Part shown: in pieces, positions 54,802 to 64,000 of the stretch
Numbering within the stretch: the first letter of the stretch is position 1
Layout of the letters: every line of letters begins with the position of its first letter
Assembly (NCBI RefSeq): GCF_001425745.1
Contig: NZ_LMDF01000005.1
Coordinates: 680,472-744,471, forward strand
Direction of reading: 5' to 3'
Source: Caulobacter sp. Root343
Lineage (GTDB): Bacteria; Pseudomonadota; Alphaproteobacteria; Caulobacterales; Caulobacteraceae
DNA: 64,000 nt
Made by a program: the position numbers and the translations under genes
Notes under the pieces: model-generated
What the model was told of the DNA's origin: nothing
Databases searched by the model: none
The model's input: only the letters and a program-made list of their open reading frames with translations

Positions 54802-55185
54802 CTATTCCGGCGCCCGGCAGACGGCTTCGACGTTGAAGCCGTCCGGATCCAGCACGAACGCGCCGTAATAGTCTTTATCGTAATGTGGGCGAAGTCCGGG
54901 CGCGCCATTGTCGCGACCACCGGCCTTCAGCGCGGCCTCGTAGAACGCGTCGACCTGGGCGCGGGTCGTGGCGGCGAAGGCGACATGCAGCTTGCCCTGG
55001 GTGGCGTTCCGATCGGAGATCCAGAACATCGGCCGCTTGGCGCCATAGCCGACGGCGTTTGCGCCGCCAGTGAATTCCAAGGGTACGACATACAACTGGC
55101 GAACCCCGAGCGGCGCCAGGGCGGCGTCGTAAAAGGCCGCCGAGCGCTGGAAGTCGGCCACGCCGAACCCCACATGATCGAACAT
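54802..55185 (-). CDS. VOC family protein
   Basis: 127 residues. FDHVGFGVADFQRSAAFYDA is the first beta-alpha-beta module and AFVLDPDGFNVEAVCRAPE the second; the metal-ligand His and Glu are in place. It is divergent from groESL, sharing its upstream region. Substrate unknown. Confidence 0.91.
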   Translation of the reverse strand: MFDHVGFGVADFQRSAAFYDAALAPLGVRQLYVVPLEFTGGANAVGYGAKRPMFWISDRNATQGKLHVAFAATTRAQVDAFYEAALKAGGRDNGAPGLRPHYDKDYYGAFVLDPDGFNVEAVCRAPE

Positions 55186-55234
55186 CGAACCCTCCCGCGT
55201 TGATCGCGTCGAAAAAAGTTCGTCAGCGACGTCC

Positions 55235-55261
55235 TTGACTCCCCGGAGGCCGCTGCCTAAC
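55235..55261 (+). promoter_or_regulatory. Candidate promoter of groESL
   Basis: TTGACT (55235-55240) and CCTAAC (55256-55261) with a 15-base spacer, just upstream of the CIRCE element. The spacing and CCTTGAC context fit a heat-shock (sigma32-like) promoter, which is known for Caulobacter groESL. Assigned by eye. Confidence 0.5.
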
Positions 55262-55273
55262 TCACGCACGGCG

Positions 55274-55300
55274 TTGGCACTCAAGAGGGGCGACTGCTAA
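55274..55300 (+). promoter_or_regulatory. CIRCE element (HrcA operator) of groESL
   Basis: TTGGCACTC-N9-GACTGCTAA, against the consensus TTAGCACTC-N9-GAGTGCTAA: 8 of 9 and 8 of 9 matching positions. It lies 59 bases before the groES start, between the promoter and the gene, as expected for HrcA repression. Confidence 0.85.
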
Positions 55301-55359
55301 CAGCGCCGTTCCCCTCGCTGACGAAGCCCTTACACAAACCGTTCCGACGGAGAACAACA

Positions 55360-55650
55360 ATGAAATTTCGTCCCCTGGGCGACCGCGTCCTCGTGAAGCG
55401 CGTCGAAGAAGAAACGAAGACCAAGGGCGGGATCATCATCCCCGACACCGCCAAGGAAAAACCGCAGGAAGGCGAAGTCGTCGCCGTCGGCCCCGGCGCG
55501 CGCAACGACAAGGGCGATGTCGTCGCCCTGGACGTCAAGGCCGGTGACCGCATCCTGTTCGGCAAGTGGTCGGGCACCGAAGTGAAGGTCGACGGTCAAG
55601 ACCTGCTGATCATGAAGGAAAGCGACGTCCTGGGCGTGGTCGAGGCCTAA
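55360..55650 (+). CDS. groES: Co-chaperonin GroES
   Basis: 96 residues. [20 protein letters not shown] at the start, mobile-loop region [16 protein letters not shown] and the C-terminal [16 protein letters not shown]. It caps the GroEL cavity. It is followed by groEL after 58 bases and preceded by a CIRCE element. Confidence 0.99.
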   Translation: MKFRPLGDRVLVKRVEEETKTKGGIIIPDTAKEKPQEGEVVAVGPGARNDKGDVVALDVKAGDRILFGKWSGTEVKVDGQDLLIMKESDVLGVVEA

Positions 55651-55696
55651 GCCTCCCCCGTTCCCAATCGCTTTCGAACCCACGTTTCTCTTTTAG

Positions 55697-57352
<1,656 letters not shown>

Positions 57353-57390
57353 TTTAAGAAGTCTGCGTCAGCTCAACGCTGAAACGAACG

Positions 57391-57422
57391 AGGGCGGGGC
57401 CGCGAGGCTCCGCCCTTTTTCG
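57391..57422 (+). terminator. Intrinsic terminator after groEL
   Basis: AGGGCGGGGC pairs with GCTCCGCCCT (one G-U pair) over CGCGAG, and is followed by TTTT. An identical hairpin recurs at 58374. Confidence 0.9.
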
Positions 57423-57503
57423 TGCTCTTGGCGCGGCCACTACCACATGCCAAAAACACCTCAGGTAGCGCTCGAGAGCGCACATGTCCTTGGGGGATGT
57501 TTC

Positions 57504-58346
57504 TTGAAGCACAAACTCATGGCGGCGATCTGCGCGGCCGCACTGGTTCCTCAACTCGCCTATGCTGGCGCATGCTCCACGCTGGAGAGCGGCGGGATCC
57601 CAGCGACCCAGGACTTTTCGGCCATCCTCGACAAGGCCCGGTCAGTCAACGTCACCAAGGACGAGTTCGAAACCACCGAGGCCTACAAAGCCCGCCTGGC
57701 GAACGTCGGCAAGCAGGCGTTCGGGGACACCGAAGAGCTGGTCTTCGCCTGGAAGATCCCACCGGAACTGATCACCTACAACGCGGACAACCAGAACATC
57801 TTCATTCCGCCCTATCATTATCGTTCATGCCCTGGCGTGTGGCCTCCTCGCTCGGCGGTGTTCACGGTGGGGAAGGTCAACCGCCTTCTCGGCAACAACT
57901 CGGTCGCCTGTCTGGCCCAGACCGTCTCGAAGCACGCGGAGCCTTCCTACACGGGCACGAACGCGATGGGGGCCCAGATCCAGATCGACGTCACGCGCGA
58001 GCAGCGCCAAGGCGTGTTCCTGGGCATGCATGACGGCTCCTACGATGCCGTACACGGTTACAACGCCAGCATGATGGTGATCCCGACGACAATGTCCGCC
58101 ATCGTCCTGCCTCCGGACGGCGCGCGGTCGCTCAAGGAGAACGGGGCCTTCGTCATCGTCGCCCGCCCGCGCGCGCCGCTCTATTTCGAAAGCCGCGGCG
58201 AAAGCACGCCGACCTTCGACAAGCCGCAGAAGACCCAGTGGGAAAACCAAATGCTGGTTGCTGATGTCCTCTGCACCGCCGTGATCGACACCAAGGCCAA
58301 TCAGGTGCGCAAGCTTCACTGGGACAAGCCCAAAGGCGTCCGCTAG
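57504..58346 (+). CDS. Secreted protein of unknown function, framed by duplicate terminators
   Basis: About 280 residues. A signal peptide (about 1-22: LKHKLMAAICAAALVPQLAY then AGA) is followed by a region with ATQDFSAILDKARSVNVTKD and FETTEAYKARLANVGKQAFG. Three or more Cys in the mature part (ACSTL, RSCPG, ACLAQ, LCTAV) suggest disulfides. No recognised domain. TTG 57504 lies 6 bases after GGGGGA; ATG 57447 would make an overlong N-terminus and ATG 57519 would weaken the signal peptide. The flanking identical hairpins suggest insertion or duplication. Confidence 0.75.
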   Translation: MKHKLMAAICAAALVPQLAYAGACSTLESGGIPATQDFSAILDKARSVNVTKDEFETTEAYKARLANVGKQAFGDTEELVFAWKIPPELITYNADNQNIFIPPYHYRSCPGVWPPRSAVFTVGKVNRLLGNNSVACLAQTVSKHAEPSYTGTNAMGAQIQIDVTREQRQGVFLGMHDGSYDAVHGYNASMMVIPTTMSAIVLPPDGARSLKENGAFVIVARPRAPLYFESRGESTPTFDKPQKTQWENQMLVADVLCTAVIDTKANQVRKLHWDKPKGVR

Positions 58347-58373
58347 ATCTGTTCGCGCCGACGTCATCGACAA

Positions 58374-58405
58374 AGGGCGGGGCCGCGAGGCTCCGCCCTT
58401 TTTCA
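58374..58405 (+). terminator. Intrinsic terminator after the secreted protein, duplicate of the groEL one
   Basis: AGGGCGGGGC-CGCGAG-GCTCCGCCCT followed by TTTT: the same 30-base sequence as at 57391. Confidence 0.9.
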
Positions 58406-58516
58406 CGGCCTTACGGCCAAGCCTGTCACTTTTTCGCCATTTTTTGATACGGCCACGCATCCAAAGCGCGGCCGTCGCGTTAACGCCTCCGCAACATCTC
58501 GAGCATGGAGGCGGTG

Positions 58517-58648
58517 ATGGCGTTCGTGCGTGAACTTCCGAACCATCGGCGGCGGCGCTCGTCGCGGAGCACGGTGGTTCTTCTGGTGCTGTCGGGCTGG
58601 CTGGTGCTGGGCCTGATCAGCCAGGCGGCGTTCCAGCTGATCGGCTGA
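58517..58648 (+). CDS. 43-residue single-pass membrane peptide
   Basis: Basic N-terminus (NHRRRRSSRS) followed by one hydrophobic segment (about 18-38, TVVLLVLSGWLVLGLISQAA). GGAGG at 58507-58511 lies 5 bases before ATG 58517, the best ribosome-binding site in the region; an in-frame ATG at 58505 overlaps it. It is probably an inner-membrane peptide with its N-terminus in the cytoplasm. Function unknown. Confidence 0.6.
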   Translation: MAFVRELPNHRRRRSSRSTVVLLVLSGWLVLGLISQAAFQLIG

Positions 58649-58691
58649 CCTTCGCCCTTTCGATCTTTCGGCCGGGGGCGATGGGCGCTAC

Positions 58692-59015
58692 ATGCGGCGG
58701 ATGTTCCGCCAGCGCCCCGACGCCGATCTGATCGTTCAAGGCTGGGTCATCGGCGTGATGGTCGAGGTCCCGGGCGAGCGTACGCCCGTCCGCCACTACT
58801 TCGCCGTCGGCAAGGCCGACCGGGCCCAGGCCGAGTGGGCGGCCGTGGACCTGGCGATGAATGCCGGCTCGGTGGCCTCCAGCCCCGTGGGCGGGGCCGA
58901 GCCGGTCGAGGCGCTGCGCGAGATCGTCGCCTATCGCATGCGCGAGCTGGGCCTGAGGTCAGGCGAGGCGCGGGCTCTCGGTGACAAGAGCCCGCGTCGC
59001 TGGCTGTCGCTCTGA
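58692..59015 (+). CDS. Small protein of unknown function
   Basis: 107 residues, predicted alpha/beta with no signal peptide or membrane segment. GWVIGVMVEVPGERTPVRHY and FAVGKADRAQAEWAAVDLAM alternate strand and helix, with a polar C-terminus. The ribosome-binding site is weak. It lies 44 bases after the small membrane peptide on the same strand. I do not recognise the family. Confidence 0.6.
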   Translation: MRRMFRQRPDADLIVQGWVIGVMVEVPGERTPVRHYFAVGKADRAQAEWAAVDLAMNAGSVASSPVGGAEPVEALREIVAYRMRELGLRSGEARALGDKSPRRWLSL

Positions 59016-59016
59016 C

Positions 59017-60039
59017 CTAGTGGTGTTTGCCGCCGCCGCAGCCGCCGCAGCCGCCGCCACCCGAATAGCCGCCGCCGACATGGACCGAGCTGGACGCCGA
59101 GGCCGAGGCGGACGCCGCGCTCGACGCCGAACCGCTGGCATAGCCGCTGGACCAGCCGCCGCCGACCAGGCCGACGCCGCCATAGCCGCCGCCACGTCCG
59201 CCGGACGCGTGGCCGACATAGCCCATCGGCAGCGGCGGCGGTGCGACATAGCCCCAGGCGCTAGCCGGTTCGGCATGGGGGTTCCAGCCGCCGCCGACGC
59301 CATAACGCGAGCCGGATGAGTACCCCGAGGCGCCGTAGTAGGAACTGTCGCTGCTCTCCTCGTAGCGTGAGCTCTCGGACTCGTAGGTCTCTTCATAGGA
59401 CTCGACCGCAGCGCCGCCGCGATAGTCGCGATAGCCGTGATCCTCGCGACGCGGGCCGCAATCGCAGTCCCGAACCGGCGGCGCGCGGTCCACGCGGACC
59501 GTGCGGTCGATATAGACGGGCCGCTCGACGATCCGGTCCACCGGAACCCTCACGATCCGTTCGACCGGAACCTCGACCCGCTTCTCGATGATGCGGTCGA
59601 CGGGACGATCGACATAGACCGGCTTCTCCACGATGCGGTCGACGGGCACCTCGACGCGCTTTTCGATGATCCGGTCGACAGGGCGGTCGACATAGACCCG
59701 CTTCTCGACGATCCGGTCCACCGGCACCTCGACCAGCTTCTCGACCGGCACCTCGACGCGCTTCTCGACGACCACGGGCCGCTCGATCACGACCGGCTTC
59801 TCGACGATCTTCTCGACGGTCACCGGATGGTCGACATAGACCGGCACGCGCTTTTCCACGACGACCGGGCGGTCGACATAGACGACCTTGACGCGCGGCC
59901 TGGGTCGTTTCGAGACATGGGCCGGAGCGTGCGTTCGGACTGGCGCGCCGGGGAAGCCGTCGGCCAGCACCGGCGACACCGCCGCCCCGCCCACGAAAGC
60001 CGCCGTCGCGCCGGCGATCAGAAGAGTCCTGAGGTTCAT
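59017..60039 (-). CDS. Secreted Val/Pro-repeat protein with Gly/Ser-rich Cys/His tail
   Basis: 340 residues. A signal peptide (about 1-26, ending SPVLADG) is followed by a repeat region (about 45-175) built from VPVDRIVEK, VYVDRPVDRIIEK and VEVPV units in alternating order; strict two-residue alternation of Val/Ile with charged residues predicts extended beta strands. A middle Tyr/Ser/Glu-rich segment (about 200-235) and a Gly/Ser/Ala-rich tail ending in GGGGCGGCGGGKHH follow. ATG 60039 has GAGGTGG just upstream. The tail could bind metal. It resembles envelope or matrix proteins in composition; I do not recognise a family. Confidence 0.85.
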   Translation of the reverse strand: MNLRTLLIAGATAAFVGGAAVSPVLADGFPGAPVRTHAPAHVSKRPRPRVKVVYVDRPVVVEKRVPVYVDHPVTVEKIVEKPVVIERPVVVEKRVEVPVEKLVEVPVDRIVEKRVYVDRPVDRIIEKRVEVPVDRIVEKPVYVDRPVDRIIEKRVEVPVERIVRVPVDRIVERPVYIDRTVRVDRAPPVRDCDCGPRREDHGYRDYRGGAAVESYEETYESESSRYEESSDSSYYGASGYSSGSRYGVGGGWNPHAEPASAWGYVAPPPLPMGYVGHASGGRGGGYGGVGLVGGGWSSGYASGSASSAASASASASSSVHVGGGYSGGGGCGGCGGGKHH

Positions 60040-60198
60040 CACCCACCTCGATACAAAGCTTTGCCGTCCCAGGGCGGGACAGCTCGAGGTTGTCCTCGCA
60101 ACCCGCGGGCCAAAACCGACCGGCCCCTCTTGGCGACCACCGTTCTTTTGGTCATGCTCCGCGCCAAACAAGCGTTCGAGCGCTTTGGGGAGACGACG

Positions 60199-61377
60199 AT
60201 GGCGAAGATTCTTGCCGGCAGGGCCTTGGCGGCCTTGGGCCTGACCGCGGGGCTGGCCCTGACGACCGTGGCCTGCGCCCAGGCCCCCGTCGCGTCCACC
60301 GCCCCCAACGACTATGGCAAGACCGAGAACTGGCTGTGCCTGCCCGGCCGCCAGGACGCCTGCGCCGTCGACCAGACCACCACCATCGTCCAGGCCGACG
60401 GTAAGACCTCGACCGAGGCCTTCAGGCCCGCCACTGACGCGGCTTACGACTGCTTCTACATCTATCCGACCGTCTCGACCGATCCGGGCGGCAACAGCGA
60501 CATGGTCATCGACGCCGCCGAGCGGCGTGTGGTCGAGCAGCAGTTGGCCCGCTTCGGGTCCAGGTGCCGCGTCTTCGCGCCGATGTACCGCCAGGTTACC
60601 CTGGCGGCGCTGCGCGCGGTGATGATGGGCCAGCCCTCGCCCGGCAACGGCGCGCTGGCCTATGGCGACGTCCGCGACGCCTGGCGCTGGTACCTGGCCA
60701 ACGAGAACAAAGGCCGGGGCGTGGTTCTGATGGGCCACAGCCAAGGCGCGCGGATGCTGCTGGACCTCTTGAAGAACGAGATCGACGGCAAGCCCGCGCA
60801 GAAGCAGATGATCTCGGCCTATGTCCTGGGCATGAACACGCCGGTCGCGGACGGCAAGTTCGGCTCGATCCCGCTGTGCGTGAAGGCCGACCAGGCCGGC
60901 TGCCTGGTGACCTATGTCTCGTTCCGCGAGACGAGCCCGCCGCCGGCCAACAGCCGCTTTGGCAAGACCGACGATCAGGGCCGCCGCGCCGGCTGCGTGA
61001 ACCCGGCCGCCCTGCTGGCCGGCAAGGCCTCGACCGAGCCGGCGGTGCTGCATTCCTATCTGAGCAGCAAGGGCTTCGGCGCGGTTTCGGGCCAACCGCC
61101 GAAGCCGTTCGCCAAGGACCTGACGGTGTCGACGCCGTTCGTGTCCCTGCCCGGCCTGATCTCGGCCCGCTGCGTCAGCGAGGGCGACTTCACCTATCTG
61201 GCGGTCAAGGTGAACGCCGACCCCGCCGATCCGCGCGCCGACGAGATCACCGGCGACGTGGTGGTCGGCGGCGGCGTCCTGAAGGACTGGGGCCTGCACC
61301 TGATCGACGTGAATCTGCAGATGGGCGACCTGAACGCCCTGGTCGACCGGCAGGCCAAGGCCTACGCGGGACGCTAG
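60199..61377 (+). CDS. DUF3089 alpha/beta-hydrolase-like secreted protein
   Basis: 392 residues. A signal peptide (about 1-30; TTVACAQA, a poor lipobox) precedes the DUF3089 domain, with DCFYIYPTVSTDPGGNSDM near the start and the nucleophile elbow VLMGHSQGARMLLDLLKNEI. It may act as a periplasmic or secreted esterase/lipase. ATG 60199 follows GGGGAG. It is divergent from the Val/Pro-repeat protein, and 78 bases from the convergent DUF1328 gene. Confidence 0.88.
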   Translation: MAKILAGRALAALGLTAGLALTTVACAQAPVASTAPNDYGKTENWLCLPGRQDACAVDQTTTIVQADGKTSTEAFRPATDAAYDCFYIYPTVSTDPGGNSDMVIDAAERRVVEQQLARFGSRCRVFAPMYRQVTLAALRAVMMGQPSPGNGALAYGDVRDAWRWYLANENKGRGVVLMGHSQGARMLLDLLKNEIDGKPAQKQMISAYVLGMNTPVADGKFGSIPLCVKADQAGCLVTYVSFRETSPPPANSRFGKTDDQGRRAGCVNPAALLAGKASTEPAVLHSYLSSKGFGAVSGQPPKPFAKDLTVSTPFVSLPGLISARCVSEGDFTYLAVKVNADPADPRADEITGDVVVGGGVLKDWGLHLIDVNLQMGDLNALVDRQAKAYAGR

Positions 61378-61457
61378 GGCCCACCCACGGGTCCTAGCGT
61401 CATCTCATGCCGGCGGCGTGTCGACGATCGCTCCGGCCCGCGCAAGGCGCGCGGCGG

Positions 61458-61640
61458 CTATTTCGGGCCGGCCGCCGCCTTGAACACGGTCGCGCCCAGC
61501 AACATCACGATCACGAAGCCGAGCAGGAACAGGAAGAACAGGATCTTGGCGATCCCGGCCGCCGCGCCCGCGACGCCGGTGAAGCCGAGGCCGCCGGCGA
61601 TCAGGGCGACGATGGCGAGGATGATGGCCCACTTGAGCAT
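61458..61640 (-). CDS. DUF1328 small membrane protein
   Basis: 60 residues with two hydrophobic helices ([20 protein letters not shown] and [16 protein letters not shown]) separated by a Gly/Ala turn ([11 protein letters not shown]). This is the DUF1328 (YtjA-like) pattern. ATG 61640 has GGAAGGAAACC upstream. It is divergent from cobT. Function unknown; family members are often stress-induced. Confidence 0.88.
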   Translation of the reverse strand: MLKWAIILAIVALIAGGLGFTGVAGAAAGIAKILFFLFLLGFVIVMLLGATVFKAAAGPK

Positions 61641-61748
61641 GCTGGTTTCCTTCCAAGGACGCACGAGAGGCGTCGTTGCAAAATTCAACGCCTCGTAGAC
61701 GCACGCCGTTCCTTGTTTTCGCCGCCCGGCGCGGCTAACCCAGACGCC

Positions 61749-63686
61749 ATGGCCTCCAAGCCCGAAAGCCCGACCGAACCCTTCAAGCGCGCCCTGGCGC
61801 ACGCCGCGCGCTCGCTCGCCGAAACCCCCGATCTGGAGGTCGTATTCTCGGGCGACGGCCCGCAGCTTCTGGGCAACCGGGCGATCCTGCCGCATCCGCC
61901 GCGCGACCTGACCAGCCGGGAGGCGGCCCGCATTCGCGGCCTCGCCGACCAGATGGCCCTGCGCCTGGCTCACCACGATCCGATGGCCCACGCCCGCGCC
62001 CGCCCGGCCTCGCCCGACGGCCAGGCGGCCTTCGAGTCGATCGAGCAGGCCCGGCTGGAAGCCATCGGCGCCAACGCCCTGGGCGGCGTCCGCCAGAACC
62101 TCACCGCCGCCCTCGAGGCGCGGCTGGAGAAGCAGGGCCTGACCCGCGCCGTCGCCACCGACCGTCAGTCCGCCCCGATGGCCGAGATCCTGGGCCTGAT
62201 GGTGCGCGAGCGCCTGACCGGCGACGCCCCACCCGACGGGGCCAAGGCCTTGGTCGACATCCTGCGCAACGATATCGAGATGAAGGCCGGCAAGGACCTG
62301 GATCGCCTGGCCGCCGCCATCGACGACCAGGCCGCCTTCGCGCGGGTGACCCGCGAGATCCTGCGCGACCTCGATCTCGGCGAGGAGATGTCCGACGCCA
62401 CCGAGAGCGCCGACGACGAGGACGGCAACGAGGAAGAAAGCCCGACCGAGAACTCCGACGAGGATCAGGGCGAGGGTGAAGGCGAGCAGCCCGAGGGCTC
62501 CTCGCCGCAGGAAAGCGAGTCCTCGGACCGCGAGACCGAGGCCGGCGACGAGGAGATGGTCCAGTCCGACCAGGACGGCGAGGTTGAGGAAAGCGACGAG
62601 AGCCCGGACATGGGCGACGGCGCCAAGCCCGCCCGGCCAGACACCGGTCCGTCGCAGGGCGGCGAGCCGCTCTACAAGATCTTCACCACGGCCCACGACG
62701 AGATCGTCCCGGCCGAGGACCTGTGCGACGCCGAGGAGCTGACGCGGCTGCGGGCCTATCTGGACCAGCAGCTGTCGGCCCTCTCCAGCGTGGTCTCGCG
62801 CCTGGCCAACAAGCTGCAGCGCCGCCTGCTGGCCCAGCAGAACCGCGCCTGGACCTTCGACCTCGAGGAGGGAATGCTGGACGTCGCCCGCCTGACGCGG
62901 GTGATCATCGACCCGACCGCGCCGCTGTCCTTCAAGCAGGAGGAGGACCAGGAGTTCCGCGACACGGTCGTCACCCTGCTGATCGACAATTCCGGCTCGA
63001 TGCGCGGCCGGCCGATCATGGTGGCGGCGATCTGCGCCGACATCCTGGCGCGCACCCTGGAGCGCTGCGGCGTCAAGACCGAGGTGCTGGGCTTCACCAC
63101 CCGCGCCTGGAAGGGCGGAACCAGCCGCGACGAATGGATCAAGGCCGGCAAGCCGGGCGCGCCGGGCCGCCTGAACGACCTGCGCCACATCATCTACAAG
63201 GCCGCCGACAGCCCCTGGCGCCGGGCCCGCAAGAACCTGGGCCTGATGATGCGCGAGGGCCTACTGAAGGAAAACATCGACGGCGAGGCCCTGATGTGGG
63301 CGCACCAGCGGCTGATCGGCCGGCCCGAAGCCCGCCGCATTCTGATGGTGATCTCCGACGGCGCGCCGGTGGACGACAGCACCCTGAGCGTCAATTCGGG
63401 CCACTATCTGGAGCGCCACTTGCGCCAGGTCATCGCCGAGATCGAGGGCAGGAGCCCGGTCGAGCTGATCGCCATCGGCATCGGCCACGACGTCACCCGC
63501 TACTATCGCCGCGCCGTCACGATCGTCGACGTCGAACAATTGGGCGGCGTGCTGGTCGAGCAGTTGGCCGCCTTGTTCGAGGAAGAGCCTCGCGCCGTCG
63601 TCCGTGCGCGCGGCCTGCTGGCGCCGCCGCCGGTCGTCACGCCCCAGGCCGGCAAGCCTTCGAAAGCCGCCAAGGTCCCGGCGTGA
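61749..63686 (+). CDS. cobT: Aerobic cobaltochelatase subunit CobT
   Basis: 645 residues. N-terminal domain (about 1-210), a long acidic region (about 215-310, rich in Glu, Asp and Ser) and a C-terminal von Willebrand A domain whose MIDAS motif is [20 protein letters not shown], with [10 protein letters not shown] further on. With CobN and CobS it inserts cobalt into hydrogenobyrinic acid a,c-diamide. CobS is not in the window. Its TGA overlaps the next start (GTGA). Confidence 0.97.
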   Translation: MASKPESPTEPFKRALAHAARSLAETPDLEVVFSGDGPQLLGNRAILPHPPRDLTSREAARIRGLADQMALRLAHHDPMAHARARPASPDGQAAFESIEQARLEAIGANALGGVRQNLTAALEARLEKQGLTRAVATDRQSAPMAEILGLMVRERLTGDAPPDGAKALVDILRNDIEMKAGKDLDRLAAAIDDQAAFARVTREILRDLDLGEEMSDATESADDEDGNEEESPTENSDEDQGEGEGEQPEGSSPQESESSDRETEAGDEEMVQSDQDGEVEESDESPDMGDGAKPARPDTGPSQGGEPLYKIFTTAHDEIVPAEDLCDAEELTRLRAYLDQQLSALSSVVSRLANKLQRRLLAQQNRAWTFDLEEGMLDVARLTRVIIDPTAPLSFKQEEDQEFRDTVVTLLIDNSGSMRGRPIMVAAICADILARTLERCGVKTEVLGFTTRAWKGGTSRDEWIKAGKPGAPGRLNDLRHIIYKAADSPWRRARKNLGLMMREGLLKENIDGEALMWAHQRLIGRPEARRILMVISDGAPVDDSTLSVNSGHYLERHLRQVIAEIEGRSPVELIAIGIGHDVTRYYRRAVTIVDVEQLGGVLVEQLAALFEEEPRAVVRARGLLAPPPVVTPQAGKPSKAAKVPA

Positions 63687-64000
63687 TCGGACTGCGCTCG
63701 GCCCTCGCCCTGTCGATGATCGGCGGCCTGAGCGGCTTCGCCACCCAGTGCACGCCGCGTAAGCCGCCGCCGGTAGTGGTCGCCACGCCCGCCGCGCCGG
63801 TGAAGGCTGGACCGGAAATCGGCGTGACCGCCACGCCCGTGCCGCTGGACGCCGCCAATCCCGCCAAGACGACGCTGGAGGGCGGCTTCGCCTATGCCGG
63901 CGGCCTGGCCCTGACCAGCGCCGACACGTCGCGCCTGCACGGCCTGTCGGACTTGGCGGTCGGGGCGGGCGGCCAGCTGATGGCGATCAGCGACGAGGGC
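63683..64000 (+). CDS. Esterase-like activity of phytase family lipoprotein (3' end outside window)
   Basis: 106 codons visible, open at the right edge. Signal peptide with [15 protein letters not shown]; the Cys could be a lipidation site, though the lipobox is atypical. A Pro/Val linker ([18 protein letters not shown]) and the start of a beta-propeller-like domain, [20 protein letters not shown] and [19 protein letters not shown], match the phytase-like family seen next to cobT in Caulobacter. GTG 63683 overlaps the cobT stop by 4 bases. Confidence 0.75.
   Translation, partial: MIGLRSALALSMIGGLSGFATQCTPRKPPPVVVATPAAPVKAGPEIGVTATPVPLDAANPAKTTLEGGFAYAGGLALTSADTSRLHGLSDLAVGAGGQLMAISDEG

Noticed and set aside
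59437..60198. N-terminal 254-codon extension of the DUF3089 gene
   Set aside because: It is antisense to the repeat-protein gene; the signal peptide and ribosome-binding site start at 60199.

Overview
The window is a GC-rich, densely coded chromosomal segment of an alphaproteobacterium, almost certainly Caulobacter or a close relative. The pointers are a TipF-type EAL protein with two N-terminal membrane segments, groESL behind a CIRCE element, the aerobic cobaltochelatase subunit CobT, an lspA gene followed by a DUF3035 lipoprotein, and numerous short palindromic intergenic elements typical of that group. Nearly all of it is chromosomal core. I see no insertion sequence, prophage, integrase, CRISPR array, rRNA or tRNA.

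Layout. 1-5066: two translationally coupled hybrid histidine kinases, the first cut by the left edge. 5248-9119: an AraC regulator divergent from a zinc alcohol dehydrogenase, then two TetR regulators, one coupled to a 75-residue helical protein. 9486-12699: a small twin-membrane-segment protein, a cobalamin adenosyltransferase, a small membrane protein, and etfBA. 12928-17991: three LysR regulators paired with a PhzF-like isomerase, an NAD(P)-binding epimerase-like protein and a 42-residue exported peptide. 18117-24750: a 1340-residue protein made almost entirely of octapeptide repeats, then a TonB-dependent receptor. 24938-27866: elongation factor P with both enzymes of its beta-lysylation (EpmA, EpmB). 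28005-33451: 3-hydroxybutyryl-CoA dehydrogenase, a membrane protein, feoAB and tipF, with two large hairpins between feoA and tipF. 33623-38681: glutathione transferase/TetR, an Ada-type methyltransferase coupled to a 2-oxoglutarate oxygenase, an NnrU-like protein, a HAD phosphatase and a MaoC hydratase. 38681-45419: ribF, an HtrA-like protease without a signal peptide, ileS, lspA and a lipoprotein. 45555-54350: two tandem TraB-like proteins lacking catalytic histidines, mutL, VOC and GNAT proteins, an unknown 440-residue protein, an acyl-CoA dehydrogenase and a second O6-alkylguanine methyltransferase. 54347-57352: a membrane protein, a VOC protein and groESL. 57504-64000: a secreted protein bracketed by two identical terminators, small proteins, a secreted Val/Pro-repeat protein with a Gly/Ser/Cys tail, a DUF3089 hydrolase, DUF1328, cobT and the start of a phytase-like lipoprotein.

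Functional themes are fatty-acid/acyl-CoA oxidation (etfBA, acyl-CoA dehydrogenase, hydroxyacyl-CoA dehydrogenase, MaoC hydratase), DNA-alkylation and mismatch repair (ada-like, ogt-like, mutL), proteostasis and translation (groESL, efp/epmAB, ileS), iron (feoAB) and cobalamin (adenosyltransferase, cobT). The least explained objects are the octapeptide-repeat protein, the Val/Pro-repeat secreted protein, the degenerate TraB pair, the hairpins upstream of tipF, and two hairpins whose distal arm contains a Shine-Dalgarno sequence. All assignments come from reading translated motifs by eye; no database search was possible.
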